A stretch of DNA of 64,000 bases from Tenacibaculum lutimaris (GTDB taxonomy: Bacteria; Bacteroidota; Bacteroidia; Flavobacteriales; Flavobacteriaceae): assembly GCF_003610735.1 (NCBI RefSeq), contig NZ_RAQM01000009.1:259194-323193 (forward strand), given 5' to 3'. A program made the translations under genes and the position numbers. Every line of letters begins with the position of its first letter. The stretch's first letter is position 1. The notes under the pieces are model-generated. The model did not search any database and had not been told where the DNA came from. It saw only the letters and a list, made by a program, of their open reading frames with translations. Of this stretch, positions 46,076-55,761 are shown piece by piece.

Positions 46076-49000
46076 TTATTTTATATATTCTTCTAATGAT
46101 GATAAATTAAATTTTATTTCAGGGTGTTTTTGTTTTAAAACTTTTCCCCAAGTATTTTTAAGTACATCCGTAAATTTTTCTTTGGGAAAATAAATATGTA
46201 TTTCTGCCTTATCATAAATAATAGTTTTGCCTTTTCCTGTAAAACCTTTTTCTACACCAAATTCTCGTTTTAATTCGTTTATATTCTTTTTAATAGCAGC
46301 GTGTTTTAGCCATTTATTGACATCTGTAACCGTTGTTGTTTTCATTGAAACGACAACACTGGCGAAAATTTTATCTTCTAATTCTGAAGCAACCTTATAA
46401 AAATCAATAGCTTCAAAATTTTTAGAAATATCACTGGTATGTTTCCAGCCATCTGCTTTTTTATATCTAAAATGTCCCATTATATCTTCAAAAAGCTTTC
46501 TTTCAAAAAATATTTGAGGATAGTAAGCTTTCCAAGCTTCTGCTATATCATCTAATTTTTTTGATAAGTTTTTAGCTAAAAACTCTGTTAAATTAGCACT
46601 TGTTGGAGTAAATTTTTTAACAGCACTTGCTAACCCTTCAACAAAGTCTGCTCCTTTTTTAATTTTACCCAAAGTGGCAAGACCTCCTGTACCAATTAAT
46701 GTTCCAACTTCTACAACATCTTTTCCTGTTTGGTGTTCAATTTTATGTATTGTTTCTGTAGTATAAAGGTTTTTTCTGCTTTCATACCATTTTTTCATGG
46801 CTTCTGTAAAATCAAAATCAGAAAAAGCTTTGTTTATTTTTTCCCTAGTTTTTGGGTTGGTACTATAATCTACGGCTAAACTAATAAGCAAGGGAATGCT
46901 TTTAATTTCTTCGATAGCACCATCGATTAGACCTGCTTCTAATGGTTCAAAATGAAATTCATTACTGGCATAATTTTCAGCATCAGGATTCCAAATAGCT
47001 TCAGGCAATTGTATTTTGTTTAATGCTTCTTGGAAAAGGGTATTAATTTCTAAGACATTATTATAAATTACATTAATTATGTCTTCTGATGATTGTTCTT
47101 GTTTTAACAGGTTTAATAAAGCCTCTTTATGCAATTGTTGAACTTCTAAAAAATCTTTATTAGGTAAATTATCAAAGTAATCCCGAGCAAAGTTTACGGT
47201 ATAACCTAAGTTTTCATTTTTTAAATCGTAATGAAAATAAATAATAATTCCTGTACTTGGGCTCACTGCTTTTTCTTTGGCTTCATTTATAGCTTCAATT
47301 GTAGAATTTGAATGTGTTACTATAATGTTGTACTGTTTTCCGTTATGAGTAAAATTATAATCACTTGCATCAGGAATATTATTGTTTGGGTCAGTTGTAT
47401 TAATAGAAATTTCTCCATTTCCATCTAAACGTTTATGCGTAATAATAGTTTTTCCTTCTCCATAGCTAATAATTCCATCAAAAAAGGCGTCTGTTTTTAT
47501 TTCTAAACTACCTTCTTTTCCTTTAACTCCAAACTTTTCTTGTAACTCTTTAAGGGCTTTACTAACTTGCTGTTGTGTTTCTTTACTTTCTTTTTCTAGT
47601 TTTTCAGCTTCTTCTTGTAGTTTTTCTTTTTCAGGACTTTCAGCTTTCTCTGCTTGCTGTTTTATTTCGTCTGCTTGGTTTTGTTGTTCTTCTGCTGCTT
47701 GTAGGTTTGTTGTAGCTTCGTTTAATTGAGTTAAAGCATCTTCTTTTTCTTCTTCTGATATTTTTCCATTTTCAAAAAGGGTACTAACAACATTTTCAAT
47801 TTCATCAATCAAATTACTAATATCTTCTACCACAGCATCTACACTTTCTACATCTCCCCAAGTTGGGTCGTAGGTCGTTTTTACCACACCTTCTATCAAT
47901 TGATAATCGGTATTGATACTTATAGCATCAAAGGTTACCGCTATTTTAGTATCCCCTAAATAAGGAACTACAATGTACCCTACTCCTGTAAAGGTTCCGT
48001 TTCCTCCTTGTACTTGTTTCACCGTTACAGGAAAATCACCTGCGGTGAAGGTTTCATTTATCCCTATATTTTTTAGTGGATCGTTATTATCAATTTGTAT
48101 TTCTGGAATAATTCCGCAGTTATAACTACTCCCCATTTCGTCTTTTGCAGGCATGGTAAACTGACTCATATGACTGTATGAATAGTTTTGGTCAAAATCT
48201 GTCAGTTCATTACAAGTACCTCCAACTCGAAACATATATGTTTTTCCTGCTCGTAAATTACTTATTTGTGCTTGTGTGTTATAAGTATATATTTCAAACC
48301 ATTCAGCATCGGGTATATCTGCTCTTTTATATTGTACATGGTATTTTTTATGGTCTGGGTGTCCTTGCCAAGTAAGTTTAACTCTATCTTTGGCTACTAC
48401 TTCTGACAATACAAAAGTTGGTGGATAACAGGCATTGGTATAGGTAAAGTAATAAATTTCGCTATAACCCTCATTTTTAAAAATTGAGTTTTCACTAACT
48501 CCTGTAGTAGATTTGGCTTTTACTCGCCAACCATATCTTCTATTAGGTAATAAGGTAGGTTTCCCTATATTGTATAATAATGTTGTTGTATACGTAGTTT
48601 CTGAGTAATAGTTAGGCGATGCTAAAAAAGCTGCTTGCGGATTTATTTGCGTATCCCACAACTCTCGCAACTCAAATTCGTACGATACATTAGTAGCATT
48701 CATATGTCTTGGCGTCCATTGAAAAATAATATTCATCGGATCTTGCGCCACTATTTGATCTCCTTTATAAGGTAAATTTAAAAACGGTGGATCGTTTAGT
48801 AATAAATAAACATTTGAACAACCCGCTGTAGGATGATTTAATTGTTGATTTGTATATGCATCGTACACTTCCCAACAAAAGGAGTACATTCCTTCTGGCA
48901 AAGGTTTATTATACTGCTGAGGTGAAATACCTATTAAATTATTAGGTTGAAAGTAAGCAGCTAAATCTATATTTGTAAACTGCTGTAGTACTCCTCCATT

Positions 49001-49300
49001 CAAAATTACCTGCGAAGCTCCTGCAACAAAGTCTGTTGACTGAATATCAAAACCATTTCCTTTTATACGTAGCTTTAATCGTACTTGTTTGTTATTAGCT
49101 ACCACATCGGTTAACAATAGGTTTAAACGAAACTTAACATCGCTTGCCGTTGCATAGTCACTTAATTTTGTTGAATATGGTGGAATAATGGTTTGCGTTA
49201 CTTGTACTGGATAACGTTGCGCATATACTCCTACAACTAGAAGTAAGCAATAAAAAAATAATGCTTGTTTTAATCTATATTTTAATTTCGATAAATTCAT
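46076..49300 (-). CDS. TANFOR/FN3-like secreted protein with exchangeable C-terminal toxin domain
   Basis: A protein of about 1074 aa. The start at ATG 49300 places the signal peptide (LKQALFFYCLLLVVGVYAQ) at the N-terminus and sits just after the preceding stop. The N-terminal ~370 residues (RYPVQVTQTIIPPYSTKLSDY, LLLNDPPFLNLPYKG, QWTPRHMN) resemble the TANFOR domain and FN3 repeats (NACYPPTFVLSEVVAKDRVKLTW). A ~90-residue Gln/Glu-rich coiled coil follows, then a linker domain and a pretoxin region (KNLYTTETIHKIEHQTGKDV...). From Tyr926 the linker YYPQIFFERKLFED leads into a ~134-aa toxin-like domain shared with the orphan tip. It has no T9SS sorting domain. Confidence 0.75.
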   Translation of the reverse strand: MNLSKLKYRLKQALFFYCLLLVVGVYAQRYPVQVTQTIIPPYSTKLSDYATASDVKFRLNLLLTDVVANNKQVRLKLRIKGNGFDIQSTDFVAGASQVILNGGVLQQFTNIDLAAYFQPNNLIGISPQQYNKPLPEGMYSFCWEVYDAYTNQQLNHPTAGCSNVYLLLNDPPFLNLPYKGDQIVAQDPMNIIFQWTPRHMNATNVSYEFELRELWDTQINPQAAFLASPNYYSETTYTTTLLYNIGKPTLLPNRRYGWRVKAKSTTGVSENSIFKNEGYSEIYYFTYTNACYPPTFVLSEVVAKDRVKLTWQGHPDHKKYHVQYKRADIPDAEWFEIYTYNTQAQISNLRAGKTYMFRVGGTCNELTDFDQNYSYSHMSQFTMPAKDEMGSSYNCGIIPEIQIDNNDPLKNIGINETFTAGDFPVTVKQVQGGNGTFTGVGYIVVPYLGDTKIAVTFDAISINTDYQLIEGVVKTTYDPTWGDVESVDAVVEDISNLIDEIENVVSTLFENGKISEEEKEDALTQLNEATTNLQAAEEQQNQADEIKQQAEKAESPEKEKLQEEAEKLEKESKETQQQVSKALKELQEKFGVKGKEGSLEIKTDAFFDGIISYGEGKTIITHKRLDGNGEISINTTDPNNNIPDASDYNFTHNGKQYNIIVTHSNSTIEAINEAKEKAVSPSTGIIIYFHYDLKNENLGYTVNFARDYFDNLPNKDFLEVQQLHKEALLNLLKQEQSSEDIINVIYNNVLEINTLFQEALNKIQLPEAIWNPDAENYASNEFHFEPLEAGLIDGAIEEIKSIPLLISLAVDYSTNPKTREKINKAFSDFDFTEAMKKWYESRKNLYTTETIHKIEHQTGKDVVEVGTLIGTGGLATLGKIKKGADFVEGLASAVKKFTPTSANLTEFLAKNLSKKLDDIAEAWKAYYPQIFFERKLFEDIMGHFRYKKADGWKHTSDISKNFEAIDFYKVASELEDKIFASVVVSMKTTTVTDVNKWLKHAAIKKNINELKREFGVEKGFTGKGKTIIYDKAEIHIYFPKEKFTDVLKNTWGKVLKQKHPEIKFNLSSLEEYIK
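46485..46526 (-). repeat. 42-bp linker repeat, full-toxin copy
   Basis: Inside the TANFOR-like toxin gene; identical to 45584-45625. It marks the junction where the C-terminal toxin domain can be exchanged. Confidence 0.85.
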
Positions 49301-49301
49301 T

Positions 49302-50666
49302 CTAAGGCAATTTTTGAACTTTAATATCACAAAGGATGTATGAATTACTTCCGTTATCTACAAACTCCTTTATTTTTATGGCTCCTTTTCTTCCATCAGC
49401 AGTTTGAAACAGTACAATTCTTGGTTTCATGGTACTATCAAAATGTAATAATCCGTTTGGAGTTTCCGTAATTGTTATAGTTTGTAAAGGAATGTCATTT
49501 TTCATTGCATCAAATTGAGCAACACTAAAACTTACCCCACAGCTACAGGTTTCTTGAGAGTTAATTAATTTCGTGTGTTGTGCATTAGGGATTGCTACAA
49601 AACCATTGGAACCTGCTTCGGTTGGTGACAGAAATTTATTATAGGTAAAACCATTACTAAGTCCCAGAAAAACGAGATCTATTTTAGATCCGTTTTCTTC
49701 AGTAACTTCATTTGCAGTAACTGTTTTTCTTAATTCTGTTGAAAAAAAAGCTCCTACATTATTGTTACTATGAGCAGAGTTAATTCCTAACTTAACATCT
49801 GTAAATGTTCTTAAATTTGTATTTGGTTTAACCTGTATAGTTTTTGTTATTGTTTTTTCTGCCTTCCCATTAGAAGCAATCAACTTAATTGTATATATCC
49901 CTACATTTTGAAAAGTAATCTCTGGATTTTCTTCTATACTGTTACTAGCTGTTCCACCTTCAAAAGCCCATTGATAACTTAAGGCATCGGTTGTTTTATT
50001 TTGTAAGGTAATAGTTACTGGAGCTTGATAATCATCATCAAAAAAATCGACTTCCCAATCAAAGTCTATATCTATATCAGGTAAAACTGTTATGATTTCT
50101 TCTTTGGTTATTGTTTCAAAACCGTTTGACACCGCAACTTGTATACGGTGTTTTCCTGGTTCTTCAAATACTATATTTGTAGGATTTTTATCTGTTGACT
50201 TTGCTGGTTTTCCTCCTTCAAAAGTCCATTGATAGGTTAAGTTTTCTCCAACTGTATTATTTGTTAATTTAACTTCTACTGGAGGATAACTACTTTTTAT
50301 TATTTCAGTTGAGAACTGTATATCTATTCCTTCTACAACTGTAATCTCTTTTGTTAACGTTTCTTCCAAACCGTCAACATTAGAGGCTTTTAAGGTTATT
50401 GTGTATGTTCCTGCTTTCGTATATTCAATACCTCCTGGGTTTTTATCAGTTGAAGAAGTAACTGTGGCTCCTTCAAAAGTCCATTCGTAAGTATCTGCTC
50501 CTTCAGTTTTGTTTCGAATACTTATTTGTACAGGTACTGATTCATCTTCATTAACAAAAGAAGTTTCAAAATCCGCTTTTATAAAAATTGGAGTTTCTTT
50601 ATAACATGCAGTTATTACAAAAACTACTGCTAGTAAAATATATGTATAGCTATAAAATTTCTTCAT
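49302..50666 (-). CDS. Lipoprotein with three PKD domains
   Basis: A 454-aa lipoprotein (signal peptide with lipobox VITAC, Cys21). Three PKD domains follow, each with the typical TYxWTFEGG-x-P...NPTxIVFxxPGxY pattern: about 30-110 (YEWTFEGATVTSSTDKNP), 115-195 (YQWTFEGGKPAKSTDKNP) and 200-280 (YQWAFEGGTASNSIEENP). The last ~165 residues are an unassigned domain (DVKLGINSAHSNNNVGAFFS, CSCGVSFSVAQFDAMKND). It is 4 bp after the SprB-repeat gene and 1 bp before the toxin gene, and is likely outer-membrane attached as a structural part of the complex. Confidence 0.8.
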   Translation of the reverse strand: MKKFYSYTYILLAVVFVITACYKETPIFIKADFETSFVNEDESVPVQISIRNKTEGADTYEWTFEGATVTSSTDKNPGGIEYTKAGTYTITLKASNVDGLEETLTKEITVVEGIDIQFSTEIIKSSYPPVEVKLTNNTVGENLTYQWTFEGGKPAKSTDKNPTNIVFEEPGKHRIQVAVSNGFETITKEEIITVLPDIDIDFDWEVDFFDDDYQAPVTITLQNKTTDALSYQWAFEGGTASNSIEENPEITFQNVGIYTIKLIASNGKAEKTITKTIQVKPNTNLRTFTDVKLGINSAHSNNNVGAFFSTELRKTVTANEVTEENGSKIDLVFLGLSNGFTYNKFLSPTEAGSNGFVAIPNAQHTKLINSQETCSCGVSFSVAQFDAMKNDIPLQTITITETPNGLLHFDSTMKPRIVLFQTADGRKGAIKIKEFVDNGSNSYILCDIKVQKLP

Positions 50667-50670
50667 TCTT

Positions 50671-53600
50671 TTAATCTACAATCATTCTTTTTACCTGTGT
50701 TTGCTTTGCTGTTTCTAACACCACAACATACATTCCTGAAGCTAAATTCATTGTAAACGGAATACTATATTCTTCTAATGTCTGATTGGGTATATGCTTT
50801 GTTATAAATTGTCCTTGTGTGTTAAAAATACGGAGAGAAATAGGAGTTGCTTCTACTAAATCTATGTTAACAGTAAAATTTCCATCATTTGGGTTAGGAG
50901 AAACACTAAACGCTTCAATAAATGGAGTTTCTGTATCTCCTGGGTCGACTAAACTACTTTCCTCTTCAACTACTACTTTTTTGTATATTTCTTGTACACA
51001 ATCGCCAACTTTTGTTAATAATCCAACTTCATAGGTTCCTTCTTTAGAAAAACTAAGAACTACTGTATTTTCCTTTTCTTCTACTACTTTTGCTTCTTCT
51101 GGCAACATCCATTCAAAAGATTCAGGAGTAGGATTACTTGTATGAAACACAACCACTTCTTCATTAATATACGCTTGTGACGACATTAAAAACTCAGCGT
51201 TTATTTCTTGGCTGCTGTAATTAATTGTTATAGTATCAGTAGCCACACAACCTAATGAAGATGTTACAGTGACAGTATAAATACCCTCTTCTGTTATGGT
51301 TATTGATGCTTCATTTGAGCTAAACCCATTACTTGATACCCAACTATATGTTACATTTTCATCATCAATACTGGCGTCTAAAACATAGGTTTGATCTATA
51401 CATAAGGTTTTGTCACTCCCCAAGTCTATAATTAATTTTTCAGGGTTTTCTAATTTTACTTCTGCAAAAGCTTTACATCCATTGGCATCTGTTAATGAAA
51501 ATTTATAGGTTCCTTCTACTAAGTTCAATAAACTTGTAGCTTTTTCTCCTGTTTCCCATTTATAAGTATATGGTGCTTCTCCTCCTGAAATATCTAAAGA
51601 AATGGCTCCATCATTTGCACCATAACAAGTAGGATTCTTTTTATTTACTTCAATTTTTAATCCTCCAGGTTGTCCGATTGTAATACTTCCTGTTACTTCA
51701 CAACCTCTAGCATCAGTAACAAATACCAAATGGTTTCCTGCTATTAAATGTTCTGCTGTTGCTGTTGTTGCTCCATTAGACCACTGTATATTATAAGGAG
51801 GTATTCCTCCTGAAATAGCTACAGTTGCTGTTCCATCATTTCCTGTATCACAAGAAATTTCTGTAGCAGATAACGATAATGCTAGTAATTCTGGTTCTTC
51901 AAAGCTAAACAATACATCTGATGGATTGATTAACTGTAAACTTTCATAAACACCTATTATAACTCCTCTGCTATCTTCTACATTTAAAGCGTATTCACCT
52001 GTTGATAAATTAGTAGCTATTGGATTGTTTTGATTCAAATCTTCATATACTCCACTACTATTTTTCTTTTTCCAATAATATATGTACGATTGCCCTGCAC
52101 TAAAAGGTAAACCTCCAGTTACACTCGCCTTCAAAGCCCCATCGGCATAAGGATTGTTAAATTTATTATTCTGATTACATGAAATAGGATTTTCAATACT
52201 AATAGTAGCTTCTATAGGATCGTATAAAATAAACTCTTCTTCTATATGGGTACACCCTTCTTTTGTAGTAGCTGAAACATAATTTGCATCTTCAATCGTT
52301 AAGTGATACAACCCTTTTGGTATATTGTCTATTTTTATTTGAAATTTACCATTTACAATACTTGTTTCTGTTTGTTCATTAAGTATTGTTCCTTTTTCAT
52401 CTTGCCAATAGTAAGTATAACTACCATCTGTAAAAGAGGTTCCTCCTTCTATCTCTGCTTGTATCCAACCATCAGATGCTCCTCCAGTAGAAGGCGTAGC
52501 AAAAGCTGTAAAATATATACTTATTGGATTCTCTGGTTGTTTTATTAAAATACTCCCCGTTACTTGACAACCTCTAGTATCTGTAACCGTTACACTATAC
52601 TCTCCTTTTGTTAAGGAATTTATTTGTGCTACTTTGTTTCCTCTTTCCCACTCGATGTTATATGGAGGTATTCCTCCTTTAATGATTGCTTTTGCCCAAC
52701 CATCACTACCTTCGTAACAATACACATCTTGCTTTTCAAAAGTTAATTCCAGCAATGGTGGTTCTTCAAAATTATATGTTACATCTGTTGGGGTTTCTAA
52801 TACATTATTTTTATATACACCTAAAATAATTCCATTAGCATCTTTTATATTTACTGCATAATTTCCTGCATCTAAACCGCTTGCTATATTTGATGTTTGT
52901 GTAGTCAATATTGTCCATACTCCTGGACTTGTTTCTTTTTTCCAAGTATAGTAATAAGGTAAACCATTATTTTCATTGGGTTGTAGTTTTATTCCTCCTT
53001 CAGCTATTACTTCTAAAACGCCATCAGAAAAAGGGTCTCCGTAACTATTACTACTATTACATGAAATTGGTTTTCTTAATTCAATACTTGCTTTTAACGG
53101 TTCAGGATCTTCAATATAATATTCACTTTCTATTACAGTACACCCTTTTTTATCAACTGCTAAAGAGTAGTTTTTATCTTGAATTGTTAACTTATACGTT
53201 CCTTCACCAATATTATTGAGTGTTAATTCATAACTCCCAGCATTAAATCTTGCAGTTACCTGAGTATTTAAATTATTTCCATTCGCATCTTGCCATGTAT
53301 AAGTATAAGAGCCATCGTTTAGAGGAGTACCGCCTGTTATTGTTGCTTTAATCCATCCGTTTGTAGCACCAGCGAATGTTGGTTCAAAAAAGTTATAATT
53401 TATATTAATAGGATTCTGAGGTTCTTCAATTGTTATTGTTTCTTGAACTTGACAACCTCTTTCATCAGTTACTTCAATAGTATAGTCTCCAGCTACTAGA
53501 TTAGATATATCTTCTATAGTTTCTCCTGTATTCCAAGAGATGGTATAGTTCCCCGTTCCTCCTGTTATTGTTGCATTAATAGCTCCGTCAGTTCCTTTAT

Positions 53601-55758
53601 GACAAAATACATCTTGTTTAGTGTATGTTATTTTTAATAATTCTGGCTGTTGTAGCTCGTATTCTACATCTGTTGGGTTGACTAATGTATTATTGTTATA
53701 ACTTCCTATAATAATTCCATTAGCATCTTCAATATTAACTGCATATTCTCCTGCTTCTCTATTTTTAAGTACATTTCCTGTTTCTCCAGGTATGATTTGA
53801 TAAATACCTGATGCTTCTTTCTTTTTCCATGTGTATTTATACTTGTACATACCTTGTATAAGTGGACTAAAAGGAACTCCTCCTGAAGCTATAGCTGTAA
53901 GTTCTCCATCACTAGATGGATCTCCATAAGTATTGCTACTATTACAAGAAATGAAATTAGTTTCTTCTATTTTCAACATTAACTTTGGTGGTTCTTGCAA
54001 TACATACTCTGCATTTGCTACTGTACAACCTTCTTTATTTGTAGCACTGTTATAATTTGCATCTGTTATAGCTAGACTATATTTTCCTGCAATAGCATTT
54101 GTTAACGTTAAATACCAACCATCTGCATTTACAATATCACTAAAGGTATTCCATGTGGTGCCATTTTCGTGTTTCCACGTATAATTGTACTTCCCATTAG
54201 GTAATGGAGTTCCTCCTGTTATTTGTGCACGAATTTGTCCGTCAGAAAACCCAAAAGCAGTGGGTTGTTTTTCATATACGAAATCTATGTTTACAGGTGA
54301 ATCTGGTTCATTAACTATTACGGGGTCTTTTTTTTCTTCTGCTAAACCAATAATATTTCCTGCTCCATCTCTTACGGGCACTTTAGCTATACAATCATTA
54401 GCATCTTTTATTTGAACAATATAATTTCCTTCTGGTTTTCCTGTGATAACTTCTGTAGCTTCTAATTTTCCGTTTGGAAAGGTTCCTATATAGGTTGCTA
54501 GGTTTGTAAATTCAATCCAATCACTTTCTTCTATAAGGCTAGTGTCTCCTTCATTTCGTAATAAATATTTATACTTTTCTCTATCTTGCCCTCCGCTAGC
54601 TTTAATAGTAATTGTGCCATCACTTCCTCCATGGCACCAAACACTAGTTGAAGTTGCTAAAAATTCGATGGGGTTAGGTTCTCTTATAGTAAAATTAATT
54701 TTATGGGTTGGAGATTCTGTATATGTATTCCATGTTTCTCCATTATAAGCTAAAATTCCAAAACCTATTACTTCTGCAATATAATCTCCTGGTGGTAATT
54801 CATTTTTAGTATATTGTTTATTTATAATATCATTTTCTACATTATCTGCATTATGCACAGAATTTTTTGTTATATTTTTGATGTCAATACTAAGTTTTTC
54901 ATTTGCACTAGGATTTCTATCAAAATAAAAAGTTACACTTCCATCTGTTTCCTCATAACATGTAACCTCTTGTGGTGACACTTTACTAAAATGTGGTGCT
55001 GACTTTGATAACTTATAAAAAATCTCATCTTCTGATTCTTGAGAATTACAAGTAATGATTCTGAAATAGATTTTTTTACCTATATCTTCTACTTGCAAAA
55101 ATGAAGACGGTTTTACCATAAATGAAGATTTTCCATTTGCATTGGTATGCGAAGGCATATCTACCCAATCATTAGTGTTGGGAGTACCACTAGCAACTAC
55201 CTGATATTGCCAATTGTAAAATGTAGCAGGAAAACCTAGCGAATTATTATCTACAGAAACAAAAAAGTTATCGTCAAAACCGATTAATGTAGAAGGAGTT
55301 GGCTGAAATAAATTGATTACTGGTTTTATTTCGTATTCAAAATATACTGATGACTTAGCCCCTCCTTTCGTATCTTTATCCTTTAGACTACCTTCTAATG
55401 GACAGCCTCTCTCATCACTTATTACACTTGCACTTACTGATAGTGGAGACGTATCTCCTTTACCACCACAACAGTCATTTCTATTATATCTAGATTTAAA
55501 ACGAACTTGAACAATTTTTTGAGGTCTTTTAATAGATAGTAATTCACTTACTGTAAGACTGTTCCTAGCTTTTCCTCTGTAAATTTCTTCTTCGGAACCA
55601 TCTTCAAATTTTAAATAAATTCTTGTTCCTTCATCCGAATACACACCTCTGCTTCCCGAATCTCTTATATATTTATAATTCTTAACCGTAAACAAATACT
55701 CTTGTCCAAAACTTATAAAAGTCGTAAATAAAACTATAAATAATATTATCTTCCTCAT
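50671..55758 (-). CDS. Giant SprB-repeat protein with T9SS type A sorting domain
   Basis: A 1695-aa secreted protein (signal peptide ending FTTFISFG). The first ~350 residues form two unassigned domains. Then SprB-type repeats follow, recognisable by C(H/Y)xGxDGxxxxxIxGGxxPYxxxWxxG...LxxGxYxxxVTDxxGC. Three super-repeats of about 300 residues start near PVNIDFVYEKQPTAFGFSDG, PININYNFFEPTFAGATNG and PISIYFTAFATPSTGGASDG. Two more SprB repeats (ISGGIPPYNIQWSNG, SGGEAPYTYKWETG) precede a PKD-like domain. The last ~80 residues (SVSPNPNDGNFTVNIDL...LASGMYVVVLETAKQTQVKRM) are a T9SS type A sorting domain. This makes it the clear T9SS cargo of the locus. Confidence 0.88.
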   Translation of the reverse strand: MRKIILFIVLFTTFISFGQEYLFTVKNYKYIRDSGSRGVYSDEGTRIYLKFEDGSEEEIYRGKARNSLTVSELLSIKRPQKIVQVRFKSRYNRNDCCGGKGDTSPLSVSASVISDERGCPLEGSLKDKDTKGGAKSSVYFEYEIKPVINLFQPTPSTLIGFDDNFFVSVDNNSLGFPATFYNWQYQVVASGTPNTNDWVDMPSHTNANGKSSFMVKPSSFLQVEDIGKKIYFRIITCNSQESEDEIFYKLSKSAPHFSKVSPQEVTCYEETDGSVTFYFDRNPSANEKLSIDIKNITKNSVHNADNVENDIINKQYTKNELPPGDYIAEVIGFGILAYNGETWNTYTESPTHKINFTIREPNPIEFLATSTSVWCHGGSDGTITIKASGGQDREKYKYLLRNEGDTSLIEESDWIEFTNLATYIGTFPNGKLEATEVITGKPEGNYIVQIKDANDCIAKVPVRDGAGNIIGLAEEKKDPVIVNEPDSPVNIDFVYEKQPTAFGFSDGQIRAQITGGTPLPNGKYNYTWKHENGTTWNTFSDIVNADGWYLTLTNAIAGKYSLAITDANYNSATNKEGCTVANAEYVLQEPPKLMLKIEETNFISCNSSNTYGDPSSDGELTAIASGGVPFSPLIQGMYKYKYTWKKKEASGIYQIIPGETGNVLKNREAGEYAVNIEDANGIIIGSYNNNTLVNPTDVEYELQQPELLKITYTKQDVFCHKGTDGAINATITGGTGNYTISWNTGETIEDISNLVAGDYTIEVTDERGCQVQETITIEEPQNPININYNFFEPTFAGATNGWIKATITGGTPLNDGSYTYTWQDANGNNLNTQVTARFNAGSYELTLNNIGEGTYKLTIQDKNYSLAVDKKGCTVIESEYYIEDPEPLKASIELRKPISCNSSNSYGDPFSDGVLEVIAEGGIKLQPNENNGLPYYYTWKKETSPGVWTILTTQTSNIASGLDAGNYAVNIKDANGIILGVYKNNVLETPTDVTYNFEEPPLLELTFEKQDVYCYEGSDGWAKAIIKGGIPPYNIEWERGNKVAQINSLTKGEYSVTVTDTRGCQVTGSILIKQPENPISIYFTAFATPSTGGASDGWIQAEIEGGTSFTDGSYTYYWQDEKGTILNEQTETSIVNGKFQIKIDNIPKGLYHLTIEDANYVSATTKEGCTHIEEEFILYDPIEATISIENPISCNQNNKFNNPYADGALKASVTGGLPFSAGQSYIYYWKKKNSSGVYEDLNQNNPIATNLSTGEYALNVEDSRGVIIGVYESLQLINPSDVLFSFEEPELLALSLSATEISCDTGNDGTATVAISGGIPPYNIQWSNGATTATAEHLIAGNHLVFVTDARGCEVTGSITIGQPGGLKIEVNKKNPTCYGANDGAISLDISGGEAPYTYKWETGEKATSLLNLVEGTYKFSLTDANGCKAFAEVKLENPEKLIIDLGSDKTLCIDQTYVLDASIDDENVTYSWVSSNGFSSNEASITITEEGIYTVTVTSSLGCVATDTITINYSSQEINAEFLMSSQAYINEEVVVFHTSNPTPESFEWMLPEEAKVVEEKENTVVLSFSKEGTYEVGLLTKVGDCVQEIYKKVVVEEESSLVDPGDTETPFIEAFSVSPNPNDGNFTVNIDLVEATPISLRIFNTQGQFITKHIPNQTLEEYSIPFTMNLASGMYVVVLETAKQTQVKRMIVD

Positions 55759-55761
55759 CTT

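Noticed and set aside
46076..49300. T9SS sorting domain on the TANFOR-like toxin
   Set aside because: The C-terminus is the toxin-like domain shared with the orphan tip; neither the type A nor type B sorting pattern is present.
50786..55510. Plus-strand open frames opposite the SprB gene
   Set aside because: Low-quality frames in antisense of a repeat gene with clear domains; no conserved motifs.
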